Assembly: GCA_037179385.1 (NCBI GenBank)
Contig: CM074179.1
Span: forward strand, 71,199,683-71,263,682
DNA from: Holothuria scabra
Taxonomy: Eukaryota > Echinodermata > Holothuroidea > Aspidochirotida > Holothuriidae
Length of the DNA: 64,000 nucleotides
Direction: 5' to 3'
Below are positions 48,711 through 58,677 of the stretch, in pieces. The first letter of the stretch is position 1. Every line of letters starts with the position of its first letter. Position numbers and translations under genes: made by a program. The notes under the pieces are model-generated. The model saw only the letters and a program-made list of their open reading frames with translations. It was not told the origin of the DNA and did no database searches.

Positions 48711-49452
48711 TTACCACTGTAACCAGTAATTTCTCACAGCTTTTCGTTCGCCAGCGACGCTTCCCCAAGGTGGCCTTTCTGACCCATCTTCCTTCATTTT
48801 CAAAATGGGGGCTATGTCCCTGTCTTTTAACTGTTTGTCTCTGAGCTCTGCAAATTGTAAAGAATCATGCCAAACTTTAATGTTATAACAGCCACTTTGT
48901 CCCTTGGTATCAGGTTGTTTGATTTGAGGGGCTGTGCTGTTAATTGCCGTTATGTTTGCGTTGTCCAGTTGATCCGGGCCCTTTTTGAGAGCATGGACCA
49001 CAAATTTCGGCGGAGGTTGCTCTGGAGCATCAGTTTTGTTCAACAGTCTTTGGTTCACAATCGGGTTCCATAATTTCTGCTCTGGCTGCAAAATTTTTCT
49101 CCAATCTGTTGCAGTGTTCACAGCCATTACATGGTCTTCTTGACAAAGCATCAGCATCGTTATGTAATCTCCCTGCTCGGTGTTCTACTTCAAAATCATA
49201 AGTGTTGAGGACTTCTAGCCATCGTGCTACTTGTCCCTCAGTCCACTTGAAGGATGTGAGCCAGCGAAGAGCTCCATGATCACTTCGGACAGTGAAAGGG
49301 CGTCCATATAGATAGTGATGGAAGTGTTTCACAGACGCCACAATGGCTAAGAGTTCCTTCCTAGTTTTACAGTAACGTCTTTCCGTCTTTGTCAGTGTTC
49401 TGCTATAATAGGCTATCACTCTTTCTTCCCCATCTTGGTGTTGGGACAGCAC
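48711..49452 (-). pseudogene. Ty3/gypsy RNase H and linker
   Basis: Minus strand. RNase H landmarks: VIAYYSRTLTKTERRYC, ELLAIVASVKHFHHYLYG, FTVRSDHGALRWL and VEHRAGRLHNDADALSRRPC. It then passes through a cysteine-containing linker (CNGCEHC) and a frame change near 49,100 into the segment leading to integrase. Family order RT-RNase H-integrase is kept. Another interruption separates it from integrase near 48,660. Confidence 0.8.
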
Positions 49453-49546
49453 GCACCCAAGTCCAACATTACTGGTATCTGTGTCAATGATGTATCGGCC
49501 ATCGTCAATTGGGTAAGCAAGAATTGGGGCAGAGGTGAGGGCTGTT

Positions 49547-50746
49547 TTAAGCTTCTGGAAAGCACTGTTGCACTCTTCTGCCCAAGCAAACTTGGTTCCC
49601 TATGTCTGAAAATCCCTTCACAAATTTTTGAAGTTCAGTGAGATTTGTCGGGATAGGCCATTCCTTCATATCTTTAATTTTTCCAGGATCGGTTGCAATA
49701 CCATCTTTTGAAACTAGGTGCCCAAGGTATGACACTTGGTGCTGAATCAGAATGCACTTCTTCGGATTTAGTTTCAAGCTAGCTTCAGACATTCTGGTGC
49801 AGACTTCTTCAAGTCTTTCCATACTCTCTTGAAATGACTTGCCATAGACAATTATATCGTCCAAGTAAAGTAGGCATGTGTGCCATTGCAGACCCTTCAG
49901 AATCATTTCCATAAGCCTTTCAAAAGTCGCTGGTGCGTTACAGAGGCCAAAAGCAAGGACGTTGAACTCAAAGAGATCACTGGAAGTAATGAAGGCTGTC
50001 TTTGGTTTGTCGGTTGGGTCCATCTCTACCTGCCAATATCCGCTTTTCATGTCCAGAGTGGAGAACCAGCAAGCTCCAGCCAGTGCATCAAGGCTATCAT
50101 CAATCCGAGGAATGGGATAAGAGTGATTCTGGGTCACATTATTTAGTTTTCGATAGTCCACACAAAAGCGTGTGGATCCATCTTTCTTCGTGACTAATAC
50201 AATTGGTGAAGCCCAAGGACTGGATGAAGGCTGGATAATCTTAGCTTCTAGCATTCGCATCACTTCGGCTTGTTCCTTCTCCCGTCTATGAGGGGGTAGT
50301 CTCCTAGCAGGTTTCTTTATAGGGTTAGCACTTCCTGTGTTGATCGAATGCTTGACTTGGTCTGTTCTCCCTATATCCGTTGAAGAAATGGCAAACGTGT
50401 TCTGATACTTTATTAAGAATTGTTTGACTTGGTCCTTTTCCTGGGCATCGAGGTTTCCTGAACTCCTCTCTAGTAAATCTTGAAGGTTTTTATGAAGGCC
50501 TTTCCCAGTGTCCATTGTCTGTGAGGTGTCTTGAACTCCTTGCAAAGGTTTTTCAGTACTGATCGTTTGGCAGTATAGTTCCTCTATGGGCTCACATGTG
50601 GCAAGACTGGTTCCCTTGTAGAGTGTCTTTGGGGTGTTGGACAAATTGAATACTCGGACTGGGATAGTTGTCATCGAAGCATCAACCATAGCTCTGGTTA
50701 TTAGCATCTCCAGATGTTTTTGTGGAAACTCTGGTAACATCTCCAT
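49547..50746 (-). pseudogene. Ty3/gypsy reverse transcriptase, 5'-truncated
   Basis: It begins in the linker after protease (IPVRVFNLSNTPKTLYKGT). RT follows: SPWASPIVLVTKKDGSTRFC, VDYRKLNNVT, FSTLDMKSGYWQVEMD (first Asp), LAFGLCNAPATFERLM and the catalytic LYLDDIIVYGKSF. It then runs to LVSKDG and breaks by frame change near 49,600. RT itself is open. Gag, protease and the 5' LTR are missing: the sequence switches within about 15 bases to the RAG1-like RING segment, so a deletion must span that junction. Confidence 0.85.
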
Positions 50747-50758
50747 AATGGCAGAACC

Positions 50759-51229
50759 TTGTCACTTCCTTCCAACACACCTTTCACAATTGCTTCACTA
50801 TTAGAGGGCACCAACAGCAGAGACTTTATTTGTGCCATTTGCAGCAATTTAATTAATGATGGTCTGGAGACTTACTGTGGTCATCTATTTTGCAGGGAGT
50901 GTTTAATTGATAAATTTAAAGCTACCACTAAAATCAGATGTGGGATTTGTGCAACACAGTTATCTTATGAGACAATCTTTGCTCCAAAAAACTATTTCGA
51001 AACTACTTTTGAGAATCAACAAACAAGCTGCAAAAGGTGCAAAGAAACTGTTCTTCTAAAAGATCAGGCAGAACATAAATACAGCCAAAATGAAATTGAT
51101 GAGGTGCTGACACGGCCCTTGACTGAACTTCTCACCTAGTCTATGGAAAGGCTAGGAAGCCACATCATGAAGTCAAAGTTAACCCAAACTAATGACAAAA
51201 GATCTGTCTCATTCAAAACTGGTGGTCAA
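50759..51229 (+). pseudogene. RAG1-like relic, exon 2: RING finger and CxxC zinc finger
   Basis: The RING is complete as C3HC4: FICAIC, YCGHLFCREC, then IRCGIC, spaced as in RAG1's SCQIC...CKHVFCRVC...CPSC. A further finger follows with CKRCKETVLLKDQAEHK, mirroring RAG1's CPAKECNEEVSLEKYNHH. An in-frame TAG at 51,137 interrupts, after which the same frame stays open to a GTAAGT donor at 51,230. RAG1's RING is an E3 ubiquitin ligase; activity here is not implied. The left side joins truncated gypsy sequence, so the true exon start is lost. Confidence 0.8.
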
Positions 51230-51626
51230 GTAAGTCTAAATTTTACATCAATTTGTATTCCTGTATGAAAAAAACAAACATTAGTAAAGTCAACAAATTA
51301 GGAAAAGACAAGAATTAATTTTCTGATATATGTTGTTGTTCAAATTACAAAAATTATTAAGAAAATTAAACACAAAATGTTTACCAATTTTTAATTATGG
51401 TAGCTAGCATAGGAAGAACTTAACTAATACTGTTTTCGATTAATGTTAAATTTTAGGTCTTTAAAAACAGGCAAAACATACTTGAAGTTTCAATTCAATG
51501 GAGAAAGTCATTTGACAAAACACATAAAAAAGACAAAGAAATTTTAATATAATATTTAATTGAGAAGGCAATACATTACAACAATATTAAAAGACTTTTT
51601 AAGAACAAAATTCATTTTCATTGCAG
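51230..51626. other. Intron of the RAG1-like relic
   Basis: AT-rich, bounded by GTAAGT and a CATTGCAG acceptor. It contains no further exon that I can see. Confidence 0.55.
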
Positions 51627-51903
51627 CCAATTACAGCTGTCTATGTAAACAGACCTAGAAAGTCATCTACCTGTGTTTCTAAAGCAACACTAAAAAAAGG
51701 AGTAAATTACTAAGCACAACTGGGCAAATTGTGAGTATGGGCCAGCCAGAAACCCAGCTTGCTAATGAAATCCAGACTTCTGATGACCTGCAAGCACTAC
51801 TGGGTAATCTTGACCAGAAGCGGATCCTCATTCCAACCGAGGAATTTCTTGGCTTAAAAGCGGACTTTTGTTCATCATGGAAGAGGAACAGGGAGCTTAA
51901 AAG
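51627..51903 (+). pseudogene. RAG1-like relic, exon 3
   Basis: After the TTGCAG acceptor the frame reads PITAVYVNRPRKSSTC, shifts once near 51,690, and continues IVSMGQPETQLANEIQTSDD, LGLKADFCSSWKRNRELKR to the donor GTGCAG. I recognise no RAG1 core motif here. It corresponds in place to the region between RING and the catalytic core. The weak donor may be decayed. Confidence 0.5.
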
Positions 51904-52105
51904 GTGCAGTACCTTTAACACAAATCTAGAATAGATTTATTTTCTTCTATTCCTGTGTAATGGTTACACTAATTAAGGTATCGTTGTATTTATTTAAATT
52001 TCATTAAATGCCTTGAAATCATTTCATAAATTTGGGGGTTTAATTGAGTCAAATTTTAATTGAATGCAGTGAAATTTACAGATAAATTTACACACATCTT
52101 CATAG

Positions 52106-52312
52106 CTGGCTGAAAAAGTATGGCATATTAACGGAAAGTGAACACAAAATGAGACAACAGCAAAATAGAATAATTGGAGGAAATATAGTTTCTGAGTATC
52201 TGCCATTTTTATTTACCTCTGAAGAAGAAGGTATCACCGTTAGAAAGACACCATGTGTTGGAGTAACTAGCCTTCAAGACAAAATCAAGCAACAGTTGGA
52301 TGAGTATGGCAG
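52106..52312 (+). pseudogene. RAG1-like relic, exon 4
   Basis: Bounded by a TTCATAG acceptor and the consensus donor GTAAGT. It is open throughout: WLKKYGILTESEHKMRQQQN, ISEYLPF-like text (VSEYLPFLFTSEEEG), then SLQDKIKQQLDEYGR. It leaves in phase 2, which fits exon 5. This is the lead-in to the catalytic core. Confidence 0.6.
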
Positions 52313-52373
52313 GTAAGTTCCCACGGCCATTACCCCTCCCTTTTTTCTTTTTTTTTGTATGGCTTCCAAGCAG

Positions 52374-52586
52374 CAAATGTTACTGGGATTTAATTTCATA
52401 AAAGATAAAAAAAGATCGGAGGGGACAAAGAGGGAGGGACATTCAAAAACAAATTGCAAATACGTACCACCCCAACGCACCGAAAAATACCATAGTTGTG
52501 TGCATGTTCCCAGCGAGTCACTCGACTCACAACTTGAAGGTGGGATTATCTCGGATTCGTTCCTAGGTGCAGACATCCTCCTGGAG
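52374..52586 (+). pseudogene. RAG1-like relic, exon 5: first catalytic Asp region
   Basis: Entered in phase 2 it reads KIKKDRRG, then QIANTYHPNAPKNTIVV, CMFPASHSTHNLKVGL and a GTAAGT donor. The Asp codon at 52,414 sits where RAG1 has D600 (relatives usually show GGDKGG here, so flanking glycines are lost). Two stops (TAA at 52,399 and TAG near 52,564) kill the frame. A different frame is open across this exon but lacks any family resemblance and does not fit the phase. Confidence 0.55.
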
Positions 52587-52675
52587 GTAAGTGCCTCTTA
52601 CCAATACAAATACAAAAAGTCAATGAACTGTCATGCCTGCAGAAAAAATATTTCCCTTTCTTTGTTTTTACTCAG

Positions 52676-52749
52676 GGAAAAAAAAAATGTCTTCGCTTTT
52701 GGAGACAACGAATATTTGTGTAGGATGTACGGGATTTCTGAAGCAAGCC
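52676..52749 (+). pseudogene. RAG1-like relic, exon 6: second catalytic Asp region
   Basis: After a TTTTTACTCAG acceptor, entered in phase 2, it reads FAFGDNEYLCRMYGISEAS. RAG1 at D708 reads GYDEKLVREVEGLEAS; the spacing of D, E, L, R, G and A-S matches. The donor appears to be GTAAAT after GCC. It joins exon 7 in phase 1 with no stop. Confidence 0.65.
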
Positions 52750-52878
52750 GTAAATAACTTTTTGAGAACTTAAAATTCTTTTTACGACTTTTTGAAAGTT
52801 CCATAAAATTTTCCAGTTAGATACTATACACACAATATTATTGACTGCCTTGACTCCCTTCGTAAACAATCATTGCAG

Positions 52879-53064
52879 GTCGGCACCGTTGTCTGTGGTG
52901 TCATATGACCAAAAAGACACGCAGTCTTGCAATCCTCCTGCTGAAAATCCTATCACACGAAGCATTGAGACACTGCGGAGGGACATTGAAGCATACACGG
53001 CGGATGGTTCAAGGCCAACAAATATGTTATTGACGAGCAAATCCTTCGCATTCCGCTTGATCGG
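52879..53064 (+). pseudogene. RAG1-like relic, exon 7: CxxC zinc pair and spacer
   Basis: It continues from exon 6 as RRHRCLWCHMTKK, the place of RAG1's CTLC zinc pair. After one frame change come ENPITRSIETLRRDIEAYTA, and after a second, VIDEQILRIPLDR to a GTATGG donor. The two frameshifts lie near an A-run at 52,913 and near 53,010. RAG1 has a similar R-S...L spacer before its IDALHCDIG segment. Confidence 0.6.
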
Positions 53065-53192
53065 GTATGGTACCTTGTCCGTCACAAAAAATATATTGGG
53101 TATAATACCTTGATGTGAGAAAATTCTGATGTTAGATGTACAAGAAATCATCATTTTTTCCATTTTTTTTTTTTTTTTTGGTTTCTTTTAAG

Positions 53193-53501
53193 GTCTGCAT
53201 ACCCGGACTACATATTAGTCTTGGGGTGTTCCTCAAGCATTTTAATTGGCTGGAGAAGGTGTGCCATGAGTTTGACCTGACAATGGTCTCAGTGTCACAG
53301 AAGCCTGAGGATGCCATGCACGATTTTGCTGAGGCCTATGCAAAATTGCAGAAGGTGCACCAACTGAGGGGGCAGGCACAGCAACTAGGTGAAGCTGCAG
53401 ACCTCCTGACAGAACATCTCGCTGACCTTGACCCAGATGACCAAAACACTGGCATTTATGCATCCATGATAAAGGATCACCTAGAAGAAAAGGCCAAACT
53501 T
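53193..53501 (+). pseudogene. RAG1-like relic, exon 8: core helix segment
   Basis: The TTTCTTTTAAG acceptor joins exon 7 in phase 0. It is open throughout: VCIPGLHISLGVFLKHFNWL, aligned with RAG1's [20 protein letters not shown], then a long helical, Gln/Glu/Leu-rich stretch (KLQKVHQLRGQAQQLGEAAD) that may be a coiled coil. It ends with the donor GTAAGT. This is the best-preserved exon. Confidence 0.7.
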
Positions 53502-53588
53502 GTAAGTCAGTGTTACATGAGACTTACAATGCATGTACTATTCTTCAGTCTTCACCATCACTAAGCTGCTCACATTTTCTGATGCAAG

Positions 53589-53747
53589 ATGCAAGAGGCT
53601 GATGGTCTGAAAGCCAGTGCTAACTTCCCCTCTGAACAAGGACCCCTTGTTAAAGAGCTGGACAACACCCTCAAGTCCTTCAAAGTATGCAGGCAGGTAT
53701 ATCATGAGAAGTCTTTTGTGGGTAACCATGTTCATCTTTGCCCCAAG
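53589..53747 (+). pseudogene. RAG1-like relic, exon 9
   Basis: Open segment reading ADGLKASANFPSEQGPLVKE, then VCRQVYHEKSFVGNHVHLC and a GTGAGA donor. The SFVGNHVHLC phrase with Cys/His could bind metal. The acceptor choice is ambiguous between two nearby AG sites (53,588 or 53,595). Confidence 0.55.
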
Positions 53748-53880
53748 GTGAGAGAGCTGTTAGAGACTGTGTTTGAAGGAAGACAAAAGAACAACATTAA
53801 ATATGGCAAACATACATACACATGTTCTGTTTGAATTTGCTCAGGGTTAAGCACAAACTTTGTTTTATATTTTTCAACAG

Positions 53881-54059
53881 AAGGAAAACATCGCAAAAGT
53901 TGCCACCGCAATAACAAAAAAGTGGATTAATTATACCCTCAACTAAGTGGCAAGGCTAAACAAATGATGAACACACCATATTGCTGAGACTATTTGCTGC
54001 ATGCCAAAGCAGGTTCAATAAGGCCACAGTGTTATCTGAAACAGATATAAAAGCACTTG
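53881..54059 (+). pseudogene. RAG1-like relic, exon 10
   Basis: A TTTTTCAACAG acceptor, then KENIAKVATAITKKWINYTL, followed by stops, then a readable CQSRFNKATVLSETDIKAL up to the GTATGT donor. Decay here is heavier than in exons 8 and 11. Confidence 0.5.
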
Positions 54060-54156
54060 GTATGTATGGTACATTTGACCTCAACAATAATTTATGATGA
54101 TAACTCCCAGTTGGGAAACTAGCTACCTAACCTGTTTAATTTTTTATTCTTTACAG

Positions 54157-54389
54157 ATCTGTCCATTAAAGCTTACATGGAGTATTTCCGGGCAAATTTT
54201 CAGGGGGAGAGTATTACACCCAAAATTCACCTGATGGAATTTCATATTGTTCCATTTGTCACAAAATGGAGGGTAGGTCTAGGATTTCATGGGGATCAAG
54301 GGGGTGAATCTGTACACGCAAGAATAAACACTATCAGGAGAGATATCAGGTGCTTACCAGATGAACTTGCCATTCAAACATCATTTTAA
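54157..54389 (+). pseudogene. RAG1-like relic, exon 11: zinc His pair and E-box
   Basis: After TTCTTTACAG the open frame reads SITPKIHLMEFHIVPFVTKW then VGLGFHGDQGGESVHARIN. RAG1 has FHKTLAH (zinc H937/H942, H-x4-H), then IGAWASEGNESGNKLFRR with catalytic E962. Here the H-x4-H is kept, but the catalytic position appears to be Asp or Gln (GDQGGES) rather than Glu. The frame ends at 54,389, and a diverged tail (TGFKPDQELRR) continues after the stop. Confidence 0.7.
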
Positions 54390-56852
54390 CCACCCACAGG
54401 ATTCAAACCAGACCAGGAGCTCAGAAGAATGAATAGCAAGGCTTCACTATCTGGACCATGTCCCACATATTATGGTGTAAATGAAAACGCAATACTGCAG
54501 TTTGTAATTTTATGAATTGATTATGAAAGATCAGTTAATTCAAATTTCATTCAATATAAAAACATATACACAGTAAATAAAGTCAGTAATTACAACGTCA
54601 TATCATACAGTACATGTGTTCATGGCCAAGGACCATCTGTGGCTAAACTACTGAATTCTTTGAAAGCATTCCAGGAATCATTAACAACCTTTCATTCCAT
54701 TTCGAAGTTTATTTGCTTTCTCTTTGCATAGTATCAATGTCTGATCCTTCACAAGCAAGCTGAAGTACAACTGCCAAGATTATATTCTCTGTGACTACAA
54801 TGCTGTACATGTAGCATAGCTGTGCAACATTAGTCACTTATTAAATAAAAGGGGGGGGGGGAGAAGTTTTGAAATAAATTCAAGGCAATGTAGCACTTTG
54901 AATTTGTTTAAGTGCTTTACTCGGTGATGGCCTATCTCAAGGCTGGAAATAAACAACAGCCACAATGGCCACAGCCGTGGGGAATGGTCTTGGTGTCCTC
55001 CAAAAACATCCATAACTCACCGTCTCCTAGGCTGCTGTGCCCTCAAGCATGTGGAGATCGTACCCTTCCTCTGAGTGATAAAGGTGAGCAGACTGAATTA
55101 AATGAAGGTTATACTTCTATTAAAAAATAAATAACACTCCTTTCTCCTCCTGTTTTAATATGTTAAGGTGATGAACAATCTATGGAACAGACTGCTACTG
55201 TATGTTTGCATGGTTTGATAATTCACTGTTAGCCTTCCAACTGAAATTTACACAAGCTTTGATATAGTAAGTTTCCCAAATAGAGACTATCTCAGTGTTA
55301 ACAGGAAAAGATTTTTGAAGATGATTTTCCATTTGGGGCACATTATTGTCATACATTTGGGGTGCTGCCTGTTACTGTATAATTTGCATTTAGAGCCTCA
55401 CCTGATTTAAAGTCAGTGAAAAGAGTGGTTATGTCCATGCTTGCAAGACTGTTGCGTGATGTACAGGGCTATCTGGTTGTTCCCATGCATGCTGCTATTG
55501 CCTCTATATGATACGTTCAGCTTGACTGTCACTCTTTATGTCCTATAATACCAGGCTGGCTATTTCAATTGATGCATGAATGCATGGTCCTACAAAAGAA
55601 AGTTGATGCATTAAGTTATAAAGTTGCTGATACCACATGCAGTAGCTATAATATACTTGAAACATACAGGAGGTTGAAAACTTCTCAGTGTGGCATGGGT
55701 CATTGAAGAAACAGGCTGTACAGTTTTGTGAATTAACATATTTATTTCTTTAATTGATAAAAGGGAAATTACGTCACCTCAGCAAAACAAAAAAGGAAAT
55801 GTATACAGAACATCATTGTTTTTCTTGAAAAACATCATGGTTTAACCCACTTAGGTATAGTTCAAGGGCAGCCCTAAGTTATATAAAAAATAAAATGTTG
55901 CCTGCATGTTCGCCAGATCAGTCCGCACAACCTATACTGCACATCAAGGGTGTTCATTTTTTCTAAAAAAAGCAATGAGAAAGAATATCATCTGTTGACT
56001 AGGCCTTTGGACAACCATTGAATCAGTGAACCCTTTCATTTAGGAATTTTACGTACATGCATACCAGGTAAGGTTAAACGTAAGTAGCCTGCAGCTAGAC
56101 ACATTCATCAAAGGGCCCTGTATACTTCCCCAAAGTCCTGTCGACTCTCTGACAACTATCGAAGGGGTGAAACGAAACAAATGTGCCAGAGGAGTTGTAC
56201 TGTTATGTGTGGCCCCTTTCTTTTAACTATTACACTCGTTGATAATTCTGAGCTGAGAAGAAATTCAAGCACAATTGAATACGTACCATATGCCAGATAG
56301 CAGCTCTATTTTGATTTTAACAGGCTACGAGAAAACACAGTCACTAGATATTGAATGACTAGGCTATGTGAGTATCCTTGTAAGATAACTTCCTCTTATG
56401 ATTAAATCCTGGTACCAAGTGCACTGTAAAATCCTTAAATCTTAATATTCTGACTGCATATCTTCGATCATAGCCTTTTACGTAGGATCTAGTAATCAAA
56501 TCCTTGTGGTCGATTGTTCCGAGATTTCGACTGCGTATTCTCGTACTGCCATTGCCTTTAATACCCTGCATTATTACTGTATGACTACAGGCCTATGTAG
56601 CCGTACATGGGCCTATGGGACTATTTGATTGGCGTGGGTTTAATATGGAAATCGCACCCTGGTCTTAACCTTACTTTACAATTCAATCTTGTACATAGCT
56701 TACGTTCTAGGCCTAGACTATATTGTGTAATAATTAGTGATATGCATTGCCTGGTGTTTTTCAGCAGCACACCTTTCACATGTGTGGCATTTTGCAATTA
56801 CTCCTTCCTGGTCCCTGTCCTGTCCTGGCGAGGCTACTGTAAGAGGGTCTGC
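54390..56852. other. 3' flank of the RAG1-like relic, no gene supported
   Basis: Includes a G-run at about 54,852 and several short open frames without recognisable domains. The 3' terminus of the relic should lie here if it was a transposon. I could not pair an inverted end with the region left of 44,264. Confidence 0.35.
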
Positions 56853-57033
56853 TCTATAGTCCCCCGTCTCATTGGTCCCCCTCTAATTATTTCGTCTCAT
56901 TGGTCCCCCGTCTCATAAGTACCCCCTCTTATTTTTCTCCCGTCTCATTAGACGGGAGACTAATAAGATGGGGGACTATAAGACAGGGGACTATTGAGAC
57001 GGGGGACTAATGAGACCGTGAGGGGAACTATAG
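56853..57033. mobile_element. Small foldback MITE (~180 bp)
   Basis: The left arm starts CTATAGTCCCCCGTCTCATT and the right end mirrors it (GGGGAACTATAG). Between them, GTCTCATTGGTCCCCC-type units repeat three or four times, then invert at about 56,946 (CTCATTAGACGGGAG). The sequence would fold into one long hairpin. It has no coding capacity. A G-run follows at 57,041. Confidence 0.7.
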
Positions 57034-58633
57034 TCTAGATACGGGGGGGGGGGGGCTATAGACATTATCCCACTGTAAGCGGCCTTAACGTTAATGATAA
57101 TAAGTAATTAACATCCTGCCTCTGCAAGAGTAAGCCCTAGGCCGAATGTCACTAGCACAAAATAGTTTATATAGGAGCTCATGGACGTCGAACAGGCACA
57201 TAAACTGAGAAATTACCAAGTGTTTAGGCCTAGCTCTAGTCTGCATTTCATTCAATCCTGCTGTCCTAGGCACATCGCTATAGTATAGTACAGTACTACT
57301 AACGTTACAAGTTAGGACTGGGCTAAATTCTCTCAAGAAAGTGGTTTTGTTTTCGGGGAATCTTGATGGAATTTCGTGATATATTTTACGATGAAAAGAC
57401 GTTGTGGTAATAAAAAAAGCCTTACAGCTACGTTTTAAGAACCATTTCGGGCTTCTTGTTCGTGTTTTCAGATTGTTTTTCTCCGCTTGTGGTACATCCA
57501 CAGCAACGGCCTCGTGATTTCTCAGAATCTTCACAACCACAAAACATCCATATTCATGTCCCTTTTTCTAAAAATAAAAAAAGTTGTCCAAAAGAGATAT
57601 GAACATTCATATTATATTGGGCATTAAAGGTTGACGTAAGTGGCAGTCATGCCTGGGAAAACTTCGAACAATGCTTGATGAGCGTGTAAACCATTAGCCT
57701 TTTGCGAAGAGCATTCAGCAACGATTAGGGGTTGGGGTTCAAAACGATCATAATTTTAGCTTATTTATGATCCGAATGAAGCTAAAATAGACGTTTCCAT
57801 GTTGTTTTATCTCATTTTTCTCATATACATTCTAAAATGTCCGGATGAACCGATTAGAAAGTACCAAAAAGTGTTATTTAATGAGCCAAAAATGAGCCCG
57901 GAAAAAAAAATTACAGTTGATATCAATATGCATGAGCAATTTAAAATTGCGCACGCGCACTAACTGAATGGAGTCTATGAACATACGTGGGTACCTACGT
58001 ATGAAGTTCGTAAGTTCACTTTGAACTACTTCGCTGCAAATTGATAACCACGTTGTGAACCATGCATTGCATATTGGCTTTCCATATAAGAACGTTGCAG
58101 AAGACAGACGTACGTAAGGTAAAAAAATCCAGTTACCGCGCCAAAAGTTTTCACTTTGTATTACAACTGTTTTTGACAGAGAATGCTAGAATGTACGGGT
58201 AAGTAACCCTCTTATCAAATTTTGACCAAAATCTGTTTCGGACGTTAGGTGTTTAGCCTAGGCCTAAAAGAAAATGAAATATAGGCTAGGCCTAGGCTAT
58301 TAAGTTACTACTTTATCAGAACGTAAGTTGCGAGTGGGCGGCCGGCTTATAGTGATTGAGAGTTACGTGCAGTAGTACATACAGTGGCCTAGGCTAAGGA
58401 AAACAACAAACAGTATAATGTACGCAAGATGACTGCAGCTTTATATCGTTTGTAATACATACACGCAAGTACTAGCGTTCGACAGGACAAAACACTGACT
58501 GCGGTAGGCTAACGTTAGGCCAAATCAAATTCTAGCCAAGGAATATTTAGAAAGTTAGGTGTTATATAAAACAAATAATGAATGTTTTAATTCGTGCAAT
58601 AGCCTTGAATTATTTCTTTCGTTGAAAGATTGA
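57034..58633. other. Intergenic, no gene supported
   Basis: The minus strand at 57,091-57,540 has a 149-codon open frame beginning without ATG and with no recognisable domain. Its first 70 or so residues are basic and could be a host first exon, but I see no clear support. TAGGCCTAGGC-type phrases are frequent at 58,255-58,305. Confidence 0.35.
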
Positions 58634-58677
58634 CACCTTCTATTCAACTCGGCTTCGCCTCGTTGAATAGAAGGTGG
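58634..58677. repeat. Strong perfect hairpin
   Basis: CACCTTCTATTCAAC and its exact reverse complement GTTGAATAGAAGGTG flank a 14-base GC-rich loop (TCGGCTTCGCCTC region). The stem is 15 bp without mismatch. No T-run follows, so a termination role is not indicated. It may be a short mobile hairpin or an element end. Confidence 0.75.

Larger units (their letters stand above)
44264..54389 (+). pseudogene. RAG1-like (N-RAG-TP/Transib-superfamily) transposase relic, whole locus
   Basis: Eleven exon-like segments in order on the plus strand give: the N-terminal Cys/His domain (44,264); RING plus CxxC finger (50,759); a linker; a core with a D600-like Asp (52,414); GDNEYLCRMYGISEAS with a D708-like Asp (52,704); a CLWC pair; GLHISLGVF; the zinc-type H-x4-H (HLMEFH, 54,228); and GDQGGES at the E962-like place (54,294-54,308). 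RAG1 has these in the same order. Many introns keep consensus GT/AG sites. At least six stops or frameshifts, plus the gypsy insertion and a deletion before RING, make it non-functional. It could be an old intron-bearing transposon or a decayed domesticated copy. No terminal repeats were identified. Confidence 0.75.

Noticed and set aside
52359..52757. 132-codon open frame across exons 5 and 6 of the RAG1-like relic as the true coding frame
   Set aside because: It runs through the intron between them and lacks family resemblance; the phase-2 frame gives the KKDRRG and QIANTYHPNAPKNT match despite two stops.
57091..57540. 149-codon minus-strand gene
   Set aside because: No ATG at the listed start, no domain and no clear splice context; kept only as a note.
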